Part shown: positions 54,480 through 64,000 of the stretch, in pieces | How the letters are laid out: the number at the start of each line of letters is the position of its first letter | Position numbering within the stretch: the first letter of the stretch is position 1 | Position numbers and translations under genes: made by a program | Notes under the pieces: generated by a model | The model's input: the letters and a program-made list of their open reading frames with translations, nothing else | Told to the model about the DNA's origin: nothing | Databases searched by the model: none | Assembly: GCA_029168955.1 (NCBI GenBank) | Contig: JAPDOI010001558.1 | Span: forward strand, 48,501-112,500 | Direction: 5' to 3' | DNA length: 64,000 nucleotides | Source of the DNA: Aplectana chamaeleonis | Taxonomy: Eukaryota; Nematoda; Chromadorea; Rhabditida; Cosmocercidae

Positions 54480-54488
54480 TTTATATGG
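54480..54488 (-). promoter_or_regulatory. TATA-like element upstream of the heptad ORF
   Basis: ATATAAATA on the minus strand, about 70 bp before the ATG at 54413. A single motif match; promoter activity is speculative. Confidence 0.25.
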
Positions 54489-54977
54489 AGTCTCTATGAA
54501 AGCATTAACTGATAACGAAAAAACCGTCATTTTAACGAACTAATATTGAAAGGCCGGTTTCTATGTTTGAACCGCCTGTAGGTGGTCCAGCAGTGAAAAT
54601 GGTGAGTTCTGCGAATTATTTTTGGCATACTCGTGCCCGATTACCTCTGGTCACTAAGGTTCAAGCAAGTTGGTACATGCCGTCCAAAAAATGCAATGTG
54701 ACGGACGGAGGCGGTGGCGCAGAAAATTTTTGCGTCATTTGAGGCGCCATATCTTTTGAGAGCGGTGACCAATTTAAATGAACTTTGGCTCAGATATGGA
54801 CATTGGTTAGACCCTTCGAATGATGTACAGATTATTTTTCTGGTGACATTATGAATAGGTGATCTCAGTATAGGACATGCGCGCGGCAAGTGATCAAAAC
54901 TAAATTTGGTGAGCGCTTTGCGCTCACCACAATTGTAAATTACAGCGAGGAATGACTCCTTCTCAGTGGCAGATTAA

Positions 54978-55265
54978 AGGCAATGTTCATGATAGATTTC
55001 ACTCTCAATTTCTCTACGGTGTACGGAAAGTCTGGTGCCCTAGATAGCAAGGAACACTCAAAAAGAACGCGAAAGCGGCGTTTCCGAGCCAAAGCACTCT
55101 GAGAATTTTTGCCGCGCCTGCCGGCGCCGAGCCGGAGGAGTCGCGGGGCAGTCGCGGAGGAGATACGGAAAAGACGCGGAGGAGACGCGGGAGAGATGCG
55201 GGGAGAACGGGGAGGAGAGGCGGGGGAGTTGCGGGGGAGACGCGGAGATGATACGGGGTTGTCGC
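54978..55265. mobile_element. TTAA-4-like element end with GC-rich tandem expansion
   Basis: TTAA (54974-54977), AGGCAATGTTCATGATAG, then GTCTGGTGCCCTAGATAGCA as in 25781-26225. From about 55120 it becomes tandem GGAGACGCGGGGGAG-type repeats. The far end is not recognisable. Confidence 0.5.
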
Positions 55266-55599
55266 TGGAAGTCTAGAGCTTAGCAAGTGGCTGTCATCTA
55301 GACCTGTTGTTGGCAGTGTAGTTGTCGCCCATTTTCTAGCAATCGACCCATCACGCCAGCGTTCGCTGCGTTAGTGGTAGGTGGTCATCTGCGAGAAACT
55401 GGGCGGCAAATCTACTCCCTACAAGAGATCTAAATGAGAGTCGCTTCTCAAACCCTGGACTCCGCCGCAACGAACCCGCGACTTCTCCTCACTGAGTCCG
55501 CAGACATCGAGCAGCACAGCATTGTGGTAGAACCGCGGTAGAGTTGTGGCTCACGACTCGTTCGACTACAGGGAGAACATAGAGGCAATGAACACGATA

Positions 55600-57395
55600 A
55601 ACGTGTTCTAGTTTTCGGTGTTTTGTGTAGGCCGGTCGGTTTTCGCCTGACGCAGTCATTCCTGATCTTTACCGAAACGTGTCGTTTTGGCGATCTAGCG
55701 GTCTTCTTAAAATGCGCGAACAAACGAAGACGACCCTCCGTTGCCGCTTGGGATGGCGTTGGGAGATGTTGACATCTTCCTCGTGTCAAGCGTTGATGTA
55801 AGGCGTCGATTTCGTTGTAGAGGTCTTCGTTGTGGCACTTCTGCGGCCAGAAATATCCTAGCAAACGTCTAAACAGCTTCCTCTCCGTGCAATCCAACCT
55901 TTCCATCTGCGTCTTCGGTGCTACCCACGTCTCCGATCCGTACATCATGATAGGGCGAATAGCGGATAGGTAGACGCGCAACTTGACTTCCTTCGCGATG
56001 GTGGTAGACCACAAACACTTGGTTAGAGAATTTAATGCAGACGTAGCTTTCGCACATCGTTGTCGAATATCCGCTGCATAACTGCCATCGTTCTTCAGCA
56101 AACAGCCCAAATGTGTAGCAGAAATCATCCACCAGTTCGATACGTTGTCGGTCCACACAAACTTCCGCTGATGGCCTCTGAGAGACCCAAGCTTGCTTGC
56201 ACTTGTGGGAACGAAGTCGAAGTCCCTGCGCCATGCTCCGAAACAAGGTTCAAAATCCTTCGCTGTTTTGCGTTGTTTTCAGCAAATAACACTATGTCGT
56301 CAGCGTACTCCAGGTCGGAAAGGGAGCGTCCTGATGGTGTTAGGACCACGTCCGCAGGAAACTGTTCTGCAACTCTACGCATGATGTTATCAACAGCGAA
56401 GTTGAATAGAAAAGGTCCCGCTACAACTCCTTACCTTACTCCTCTTTCACCTCAAAAGCTAACGTAAACCCGACAGGCGTGCGAACTGCTGCTGTTGTTC
56501 CTTTGCTCATGTCCTCGATTAGTCGAACATACTTTTTCGGGACTCCATTGGCTCGCAGAGCGTTGATCAATCGATTACGATGAGGAGAGCCGGACGCGGC
56601 TTCAAAATCCAAAAAAAGCTAGCTGTAATGGCTTCGAATACCGCTGACACGATTCAATCACTCTTCCCACGACGAACACTTGGTCGATGGTCGATCGTGC
56701 AGGTCGGAAACTGGATTGCTCCTCTCTGGTTGTTTCCTCACGATGTTTGATGAGCCGCTCGAGAACGATACGTTCCAAACCTTGTACATGACACGCAGTG
56801 AAGAAATTCCCCTGTTGTTCTTGGGGTCCATGACGAATAAGTTTTTGCGAAGAGGTACGAGATCGGTGTCTCTACGAATCGGATATCTTTCGCTCATCCA
56901 TATGGTACGGATGGTGTTTGTCATTTCACGAATCCCAGACGGAGAGAGAGCTTTCAATTTTTCAGCAGTGATGTTGTCATCTCCACTTGCCTTTCCATTC
57001 TTCATTATCCGTACAGAATTCAAAACCTCAGCCTCAGTCGGTGGTTCCTCACTGACATCATAATGTGCTCTCTGAACATGCGGAAGCTCGGGTACTGATG
57101 GAGCTGAACGACTCAGTTGTGAACTGAAGTTATCCTTCTATAATGGCAGCGTCTCATCACCAACTGCGACTCCGTTTGCAGTATTCAGTGTAGGCGAACA
57201 TCTCTTCATCCTGTACGGTCGCTACAACGAGGAGGCTTTTTTCGAATTCTTCTCCTCCCAAGCCATCTCAAACTCCACACCTCTACACGTCTACTCTCGT
57301 TCGCGATCGCACTGAAGCTGCGGACGCAACCTCCTCCTCAGACGCTTTTCCTCCACAAAGTTTCCTGCCGTTGGGAGAGCACTCACCTTGTTGTA
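55600..57395 (-). pseudogene. RTE reverse transcriptase remnant, copy 2
   Basis: Same family as 36.5-39.3 kb, lacking the endonuclease. Pieces read 5' to 3' on the minus strand: [17 protein letters not shown] (about 57005), IRTIWMSERYP, a frameshifted QRYSKPLQLAFF motif A region (56640), then [14 protein letters not shown] with intact YADD (about 56300), [20 protein letters not shown] (56110) and SETWVAPKTQMERLD. Several frameshifts and an internal deletion near 55690 remove part of the C-terminus; the last residues KIRNDCVRRKPT resemble the end of copy 1. Inactive. Confidence 0.8.
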
Positions 57396-57432
57396 TGGTT
57401 TCCGTTTTCGATTTAGTCTGACGCATGGGCCA

Positions 57433-57545
57433 GGCGGCTGGACGTGCGGGGTTGGCGGCCTCACTGGAGAATGGAGTTTCGATTCAGGCCGAGTGATCTA
57501 CCGTCGCAGCCTCGTCCGTTCATCAGACTAAAATTCTCGCGCGAA
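57433..57545. repeat. ATTTAGTCTGA hairpin MITE, copy 2
   Basis: Inverse copy of 11017-11143 (ATTTAGTCTGACGCATGG to TTCATCAGACTAAAAT), located at the upstream side of the minus-strand RTE remnant. Confidence 0.6.
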
Positions 57546-57969
57546 CTCTAAGTAGATGATGTTTCCGCTAAGACGTTGGCGTAGTTCTTTTCAGGCTGTA
57601 CAGCCTGGAGTGCCTGTTTAGAAGTGCCCTGGATGCATCTGAAAAAAAGAATCCGCGTCGCAAAGTTTTTTCTTTGCCCGTATCTTTGCCTATCGCTGAG
57701 CGATTAGGAGCGTCCCTTTCCAATCGATGGCAATGGCTCTAATCACCCACCTCTATGTGGGATATGAAGGCACAGATGGGATGTCGTACGTTCGTGCCGT
57801 GGCAGTGTTCAGGAAAGAAGACCGCCTCCGTTCAAACCGACGTCAACTTTTCCGAGAAGAGGGTATTTGTCGTGGGAGAGGTGCTGGTCGGCCGCAGCTC
57901 TGCTGACGATTTGATTACAAAGGGCTGGCGTCGATAGGAATCCAGGTTCAGCGCAGCAGCATCCATGTG

Positions 57970-60900
57970 CCACCTGCAGCAAGGATGTTACCTGGCATAA
58001 ATAAGTGTCCAGTGCTTCGGATGCCAAAGGTGGGTGCATCTCTCCTGTTCGGGCCTCAGTTCTGTGAGGCATCATGACTCATCCTTTCGTTGTGTTCTAT
58101 GCTCTGTCCCCAGCAACCTGATTCCTCAATTACCAACTGCCCCCTCTCCATTGTTCACATTAATCTCAACGGCCTTCTCACCAAATTATCCGAACTCTCT
58201 CCATTCGCACGTTCTCATCACCCGAATGTTATCATGGCTCAAGAAACCGAGCTCTCTCCTTCTACCACCTATCCCCAACCTAACATTTCGGGCTACACCG
58301 CCTATCACATGCCAAGGTCAGCTCTTGGGGGCGGAGTGTCTACTTTCGCGCAATCTGCTTTACCTTCTCATATTATTCCTAATACTCCTAAGGACGGTAC
58401 TCTCGAGTACATTCCTGTCCACCTCCCCCTCAAAACCCCTTTATCTCTATTCAACATCTATATTCCTCCTATAACATCTTGTCCCCCGTCTTACAACCCC
58501 ATAACCCTCCTTAAAGGCAGTGGTCACGATGAAAAACGTTATCGAAAAAACAACAAAAATCAGCTTAGATCAAAAACAGCTGAAAAACTATGAAGGTAGC
58601 GCGGTGAAAAACGGTCTACAAATAGAGTTTTTAGGGCCCAAAGAAGCTAGTTCGTGCACACGTGCACAGCGATGACGAAACAGATCGCAGTCTCATGCCG
58701 AGCAGTCAAAAATCATCGACATTGAGAGGACGAAATAAATGCAAATTTAACGAATAAAAACAGTTGAATAATGAAAGCATCACTTCAGTCAATGTTTTTG
58801 ACTAGATGTGTAAATAAATTCGAAGGTTCATTGATTGACATTCAATTTCAAGCTAGCTGATGTTCTTGATATAAGAGGTCATCGATGCCGATGATGTGGA
58901 GAGGGCTCGTCCACCATCAAAAGACAAGAAAGTTCAGGTTTTAAATTCGGCCCAAAACAGTGGTTTTTTCGCGATTTTTTCTTATAGGTCCTACTACTCG
59001 AGACCCAGGAAAGGATTTGGAGAGAAAAAGACGACAAGCATATTTGATCGCGACCACTGCCTTTAAGCAGTTGCACGACGGCTCACACTCCCCTTCAGCT
59101 GTCTTTGCAGGTGACTTCAACGCTCACACGTTCTGTTCTGCTCTTTATTCTGACGCCAGAGGGGAAGATGTTAAAGAATGGGCTGAGGAATGTGACCTGG
59201 TTATCTTCAACGAAGGCCAGCTCACTCGTCTCAATGCCAACGGCCGACCTTCTAGCCCAGATATCTCTCTTGTGTCATCCAATCTTTCTAATGCTTGCAT
59301 GTGGTCCATATCCACAACTCTCTCCAGTGATCACATTCCCGTCTTTGTCTATATTGATCTCTCTGACTCTCTTGCCCGTTACTTTGGTTTTCGTCATCGT
59401 ACTTATCTAAATTTAGGCCTAGCAGACTGGACCCTGTTCAGAGATGTTGCAATCCGCCATGCGGTCGACTACCCATGGAATGGTGATGTGCGTCAGAAAG
59501 AGCGCCATCTAACAAGTGCCATCCGCAAGGCCGTGAAAGCAGCAATTCCTGATGGGCATGTCAAGACCTTTTTTTCCAAATGTCAGCTGGGAAATACTGC
59601 AGAAGATAAGAATCAGAGATGAGATGAGAGCCGCAGACCATCCAGACCTGGAGATTGCTGTGCTGGATAATAAGATCAAGAAGGATGTAGATAAGAACAA
59701 GGAGTGATGGGAGATGTTCACTGAAAAGCTGAGTTTCAAGGCGGACGGAACTACGACGTGGAAAGTGTTGAGGAAAATTTCCGGCAAGTCCGCTCCCTCG
59801 ATGAGCTCCGCTATTGAGTTGGAGGAGAACGTCTCCAAATTAGGGAAAGCGGCTGCTTACGCACTCGGCAAGAATTGTTCATCACACGTACCAAGCGAGG
59901 TGTTCAAAACAGAGTCATGGTTAGAGAGCTGAACCGGTTGCCGCTCATGAACGCCTCTGAGGCCTTTACTTTCACTCAAGTAGAGAAGGCTATCAAAGAA
60001 ATGCGGAATTCGGATGCTATCAGACCTGACGGTATCTCCTCAGCAATTCCTTAAGAAGCTTCCCACGGAACTTCTATCGATGCTTGCAGATATCATTAAC
60101 ACTTCTTTCCGGACTTGCACTCTACCCCAAGCTTGGAAGACAGCCAATGTGATACCGTTTCCAAAGCCAGGCAAGTCCCAAAGCACGGCAAAAGACTTTC
60201 GACCAATAAGCCTGTTATCGCCCGTCGCTAAATTAGCTGAAAAGTTGATCGTGACGGACCTGGCTGATCAAAATGATCGACAGCAGCATCAGCATGGGTT
60301 CAGGAAACTTCACCCTACTACTACTGCTCTATTAGAGATCGTGAGCTTTGCGGTTGATGGGTTCGACATGAGAAAGCCCCTGAGAATGCTGGCCGTCGCC
60401 CTTGACCTGAGCAAAGCGTTAACTTGGGACTGCTGTCCGAGAAACTGCTCAAGTCGTCGCTACCATCATGGCAGAAGCGATGGATTGCAGCGTTCAGGAA
60501 AGGCCGCCGGGCTAAGGTTCTGTTCCAGAATCACGTATCCGATAGCATTCCAATAGCAGGCGGTGTTTGGCAAAGCGGAGTGTTGTCCCCTGCCCTATTC
60601 AACCTGTATCTTGAGGACATTCCCGAGCCTACCAATGATGTAAAGATTATTATGTATGCCGACGACATCACCATCTCATGTGCCAGGACCGTGACCCGCA
60701 GGTAGCCGCTAAGAAGATCAGCGCCTATCTCGTTTAGTTAAAACTCGTCTTCGATAAAATGATGCTCACAATCTCTGCTGCAAAATCTTCTGTTACAGTG
60801 TTCACAACAAACACCAAGGAACACAGTGCCCACCCAGATGTCAAATGGGATGGTGACCGGTCGCCAGCAGCGAAATTCCCCAAGCTGCTTGGCCTTATTC

Positions 60901-61721
60901 TTGATCCGTCACTGAAATTCCACAAAAACGCGGAACAGAAGCAAACAGTCGTCAGGGCTAGGTTTAATATCCTGAGAGTTTTCGGAGGAACATCATGGGG
61001 AAGCAGCCAAGAGACTATATTGAGAACCTACAGAGCAATACTTCAGCCGGCTCTGGAATATGCGGCACCAGTGTGGCAGCACCTGGCATCTGACAGCTCC
61101 TGGAATAAGCTGCAGCGTGTACAGAATGCTGCGCTTAGAATTGCTATCAGTTGTGCAAGGAGCTCCCTAATAGAACATCTTCACGCGGAGGTCTGCATAT
61201 CGCCGGTCAAGGAGCATTGTGAACTCCACGCACAGCAGATGTATATTGATGTTCTGAGACAGCCGAATCATCCGACAAAGAAAGTCATGAAGCCCATGAG
61301 AGAGAGGTCGATTAGGACGCCGTTCGCAGATGCTCCTCGTAAAGTTGATGCACAGAGGTGGGCCGACTCTAACATGGAAAGGCTTTGTCTTCTGCCTAAG
61401 GAGCACACCCAATTTGTTCGAGGATATCTGGTGAAGGCGGCTGTGAACTCTTAGAAGCAGTGCCGCCGCGGGTTTGTGAGTACGAGTCTTAACTCGGTAA
61501 GCGAGCCAGATGTGCTCTTGCCTGGCTGCGCTGTGGTCACTATTCTGCCCATGTCTCACGTCAACAAGAGCGACAGCAGCCGACCAGACGCATGCCCGGA
61601 CTGTGGTGCTACCGGGCACGACACGGCGCACTTTTTCATGTGTCCGAAGAGATATACCTCTTTAACTACAATGGACCTTTGGACGAATCCTGTCAAGGCC
61701 GCCCAGTTCCTCAACCTATGA
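57970..61721 (+). pseudogene. LINE polyprotein, multiply frameshifted
   Basis: The PHD-like cysteines CATCSKDVTW and, after a one-base shift, CFGCQRWVHLSCSGL...FRCVLC are visible. Endonuclease: IVHINLNGLLTKL, AQETEL, ALGGGV; then past the insertion VFAGDFNAHT, SPDISLVSS and SSDHIPVF. RT: AIKEMRNSDAIRPDG, TANVIPFPKPGK, DFRPISLLSP, QHGFRKLHPTTTAL, VALDLSKAL (motif A), SGVLSPALFNLYL and IMYADDITIS (motif C intact). The C-terminal frame (60759-61454) is uninterrupted for 231 codons. The knuckle CPDCGATGHDTAHFFMC closes it. Frame breaks occur near 58000, 58120, 59622, 60050, 60420 and 60700. Confidence 0.8.
58515..59062 (+). mobile_element. TTAA-flanked element (family TTAA-2), copy 4, inside the LINE
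   Basis: 548 bp, AGGCAGTGGTCACGATGAAA to GATCGCGACCACTGCCT, with TTAA at 58511-58514 and 59063-59066. Removing element plus one TTAA rejoins the endonuclease frame at the Lys codon (LL-K-QLHDG). Confidence 0.92.
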
Positions 61722-61849
61722 CAGAAAACCACTTTGAGGCTGCAGAACAAGAAGAAGAAGGCACAGATCGTTGCGGCGATCCAGTCGTTGTGCGGAGTGT
61801 GCGAGAGATTCTGAGTCGATGGAGATAATTATACCCTCTGCAAATCTGA

Positions 61850-62080
61850 GTCGAGAACTAATTACAGTCCTCAGGCGAAAAAGATTGTCGAGAATTCGGC
61901 GAGAAGTTCTCCAGAGTTTGTACGAATTCAGGACAACTTCTCGCCTAATTCTCGACAACTTTTCGCCTAATTCTCGACAACTCCTCGACTCATTCTCGAC
62001 AACTTCTCTGCACTTTCTAAACAACTTCTCGATTCTCGACCGATTCTCGACAACTTCTCGGTATATTCTGAACAACTAGT
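61850..62080. repeat. ATTCTCGACAACTTCTCG tandem repeat
   Basis: About ten units of roughly 19-21 bp (TTCTCGACAACTTCTCGCC type), preceded by one inverted unit (GTCGAGAATTCGGCGAGAAG). Confidence 0.8.
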
Positions 62081-62630
62081 TTTACCTGAGTCCCGCTAAT
62101 TGATTTAATCCTGAAGTTGCGCACCTCACTCAAATTGGTTCACACGAAGGGTTAAAGGCACAGAACACCCTAATAACTATTTTTCAAATCTTATGCTTAT
62201 CAAATCAAATTCCTAATATGTGCCCCATCTTTAAGCAACAAAAGCTCAAACTAGTTGTCTCTAAGGCAAGTCATAGGCTCAAAAGGCGGCAACGCTCCAC
62301 AGAAACAATAGTTTTTAGAGGTTTTGCGCTGATATGTTTATTATCAGGTCTCTCAGCTATGAGCCTGAAATTCAAAAAGAACGTTTCATTGTATTACGTT
62401 TCCAGTCTTCTTGCGATTTTTAGATCCAAGTTGCGTGAAACATTGTAAAAAAACCGTAAGAGGCAATTACGTGTAAATATTGGTAAGTACAAAAATTGTA
62501 CGAAACTTCGATTTATTACTGGAAAATTTCAATTCCAGAAATCGTAGGGAAAAATTGATTCATTTCGGGACGGAAAAAGTTTCAACATTTTTGAAAAAAG
62601 TTGGTGATCATGATGGATAGACACAGCTCT
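62081..62630. other. unassigned AT-rich DNA
   Basis: A 76-codon plus-strand frame (62218-62448) is open but unsupported. TTAAAGGCACAGAACACC at 62153 resembles a degenerate TTAA-type end. Confidence 0.3.
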
Positions 62631-62633
62631 TAA

Positions 62634-63173
62634 AGGCAGAGGTCACGATGAAAAACGTTTTCGAAAAAAACTACAAACATCAGCTCAGATCAAAAACAGC
62701 TCAAAAACTATGAAGGTAGCGCGGTGAGAAAAGGGCTAGAATTAGAGTTATTAAGACCCTAAACTTCCAGTTCGTGCACACGTACACAGAAAGATCACAG
62801 TCTCATGCCAAGCAGCCGAAAATCATCGACACTCAGAGGAAGAAATAAATGCAAATTTACCTAATAAAACAGTTGAACAATGAGAACAAACACTTCAGTC
62901 AATGTTTATGACTAGATGTGTACATAAATCCGAAGGTTAATTGATTGAAACTCAATTTCAAGCCAGCTGATGTTCTTGATATTAGAGATCATCAATGCCG
63001 ATGATGTGGGGTCGACTCGTCCACCATCAAAAGACAAGAAAGTTCAGGCTTCGAATTTGGCCCAGAAAAGCTATTTTTTCGCGATTTTTTTCTTCTAAGT
63101 TCTACTACTCTATACCCAGAAAAGGGGTTAGAGAGGAAAAGAAGACGAGCATATTTGAGCGCGACCACTGCCT
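62634..63173 (+). mobile_element. TTAA-flanked element (family TTAA-2), copy 5
   Basis: 540 bp, AGGCAGAGGTCACGATGAAA to GAGCGCGACCACTGCCT, between TTAA at 62630-62633 and 63174-63177. Confidence 0.9.
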
Positions 63174-63572
63174 TTAAGATGTACACAAAAACGGTCTGCT
63201 AGACCTTGACTTATGGTGATGACGATGAACAGAGGAATGAATGAAATTGATCAGGGAAAACACTCAGAGCTTCAAGTATAATGTGCATGAGTAAGGTTAG
63301 CTCGAAGGTTACTCGGCTAAAATGTACGTGGGTGCAGTTCATCATACTGGTTCTGATAATGTGATGGAGTGACTGGAGGGCTAGGAGTTCTTTAACAGCT
63401 GATGGTCTCGAAATGGTGGGTCGAATCAATCAAATTGTTATAAATGAGTTGGATTCAAAGAGAATATTGCAACAGGAGAGAAGGCATTACAGCGACCGCT
63501 CGTTGGGCATCAAAGAGGAAATTGATAGGAGTGAACGCCAGGAGTTTAATCGATACGACAACACAGCCGTAG

Positions 63573-63745
63573 ATACGCGGGGGAGTCGCAGTAGAGTCGC
63601 GGAAGCTTCATCCAAGAAGAGGTGGCGGGGGAGCCCCGGCAGAGTCGCGGCTGAGTCGCGGAAGAGTCTAGGTTCGCGGGGGAGTCGCGGGGCAGTCCAG
63701 GATCGCGGTAGAGTCCCGGGGCAGCCGCGGAGGAGTCGCGGCAAT
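63573..63745. repeat. GC-rich 12 bp-type tandem repeat (GAGTCGCGG)
   Basis: Irregular repeats of GGGGGAGTCGCGG / AGAGTCGCGGAAG, the same kind as at 55120-55265. Confidence 0.7.
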
Positions 63746-64000
63746 ATTTCTCAGAGTAGGCCCTCTCTTGTTTACGTTCACTTTTGATCGCGGAAGAATT
63801 GACCACTATGAAGAATGATACCAAGCAATGCAATCAAGTGTTTTAGCGTTATGATTAGTACTTTCTCGATATGATTATCTGCTGTGGTCACAATCTCTTT
63901 TTATTTGTTCGTTTCGAAAGGCGGGCATTGCGCTTTTGAGGTTTGCCTTGCGCTCAAAAGAGCAACTGCGGGCTATTTTGGGGCTCTTGCTGATTCGTCT
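63746..64000. mobile_element. TTAA-4-like element, runs off the window
   Basis: GGCCCTCTCTTGTTTACGTT and GAAGAATTGACCACTATGAA match the middle of 25781-26225. The window ends before a terminus. Confidence 0.5.

Larger units (their letters stand above)
57940..61721 (+). mobile_element. jockey/R1-like LINE with PHD finger, endonuclease, RT and zinc knuckle
   Basis: The order is PHD-type zinc finger (57970-58115), AP-like endonuclease (58115-59370), reverse transcriptase (59930-60700), C-terminal region (60759-61454) and CCHC-like knuckle (61592-61640). A TTAA-2 element interrupts the endonuclease. No clear 5' end, and the 3' end blends into AAG-rich and TTCTCGACAA repeats. Clade assignment is inferred from domain order. 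Confidence 0.75.

Overview
The window looks like chromosomal DNA of a strongylid-type (clade V) nematode, possibly a hookworm or close relative. The grounds are a 57-nt intron with GT...TTTCAG-type borders, a trans-splice-like acceptor one base before an ATG, and CR1, RTE and jockey-type LINEs, Tc1 and many short inverted-repeat transposons. The species is inferred. No operons, rRNA or CRISPR arrays are present.

Only one host gene is convincing. It is the 5' half of a class A peptide GPCR on the + strand, assembled from four exons (32952-33023, 42113-42210, 49206-49359, 49417-49536). Their phases agree and together they encode the extracellular N-terminus, TM1-TM3 with a DRY motif, and the start of TM4. 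Introns 1 (9.1 kb) and 2 (7.0 kb) are packed with transposons and satellites. The remaining exons were not found. Weaker host-gene candidates are a two-exon minus-strand ORF inside intron 2 (43441-43770) and a minus-strand ORF facing the receptor's 5' end (32537-32990). A decayed heptad-repeat (coiled-coil) gene or minisatellite occupies 52129-54413.

Everything else is repeats. 1-5.3 kb: a GCGCTATT hairpin element, a TTAA-flanked element carrying a nested CTCAGATA element, and a second CTCAGATA copy. 5.7-7.75 kb: a CR1 LINE split by a TTAA element. 8-21 kb: hairpin elements, long inverted repeats (LIRs) and an 18 kb tandem array. 21-29.6 kb: a further LIR and a dense cluster of CTCAGATA and TTAA elements. 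30-32.2 kb: a composite LIR. 33.9-41.0 kb (receptor intron 1): a foldback element inflated by four nested insertions, including a nearly full-length RTE LINE and a Tc1. 44.3-45.1 kb: an intronic satellite. 55.4-57.4 kb: a second RTE. 57.9-61.7 kb: a LINE with PHD finger, endonuclease, RT and zinc knuckle, split by a TTAA element. 61.8-64 kb: tandem repeats and more TTAA elements.

A recurring theme is a set of related non-autonomous elements that begin AGGCAG, end CTGCCT and sit between duplicated TTAA. At several insertions the sequence before integration can be read from a related copy or an interrupted reading frame in this window. Two different members occupy the same TTAA of two copies of one host repeat. 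Repeat family names used here (TTAA-1, CTCAGATA, foldback and so on) are working labels.
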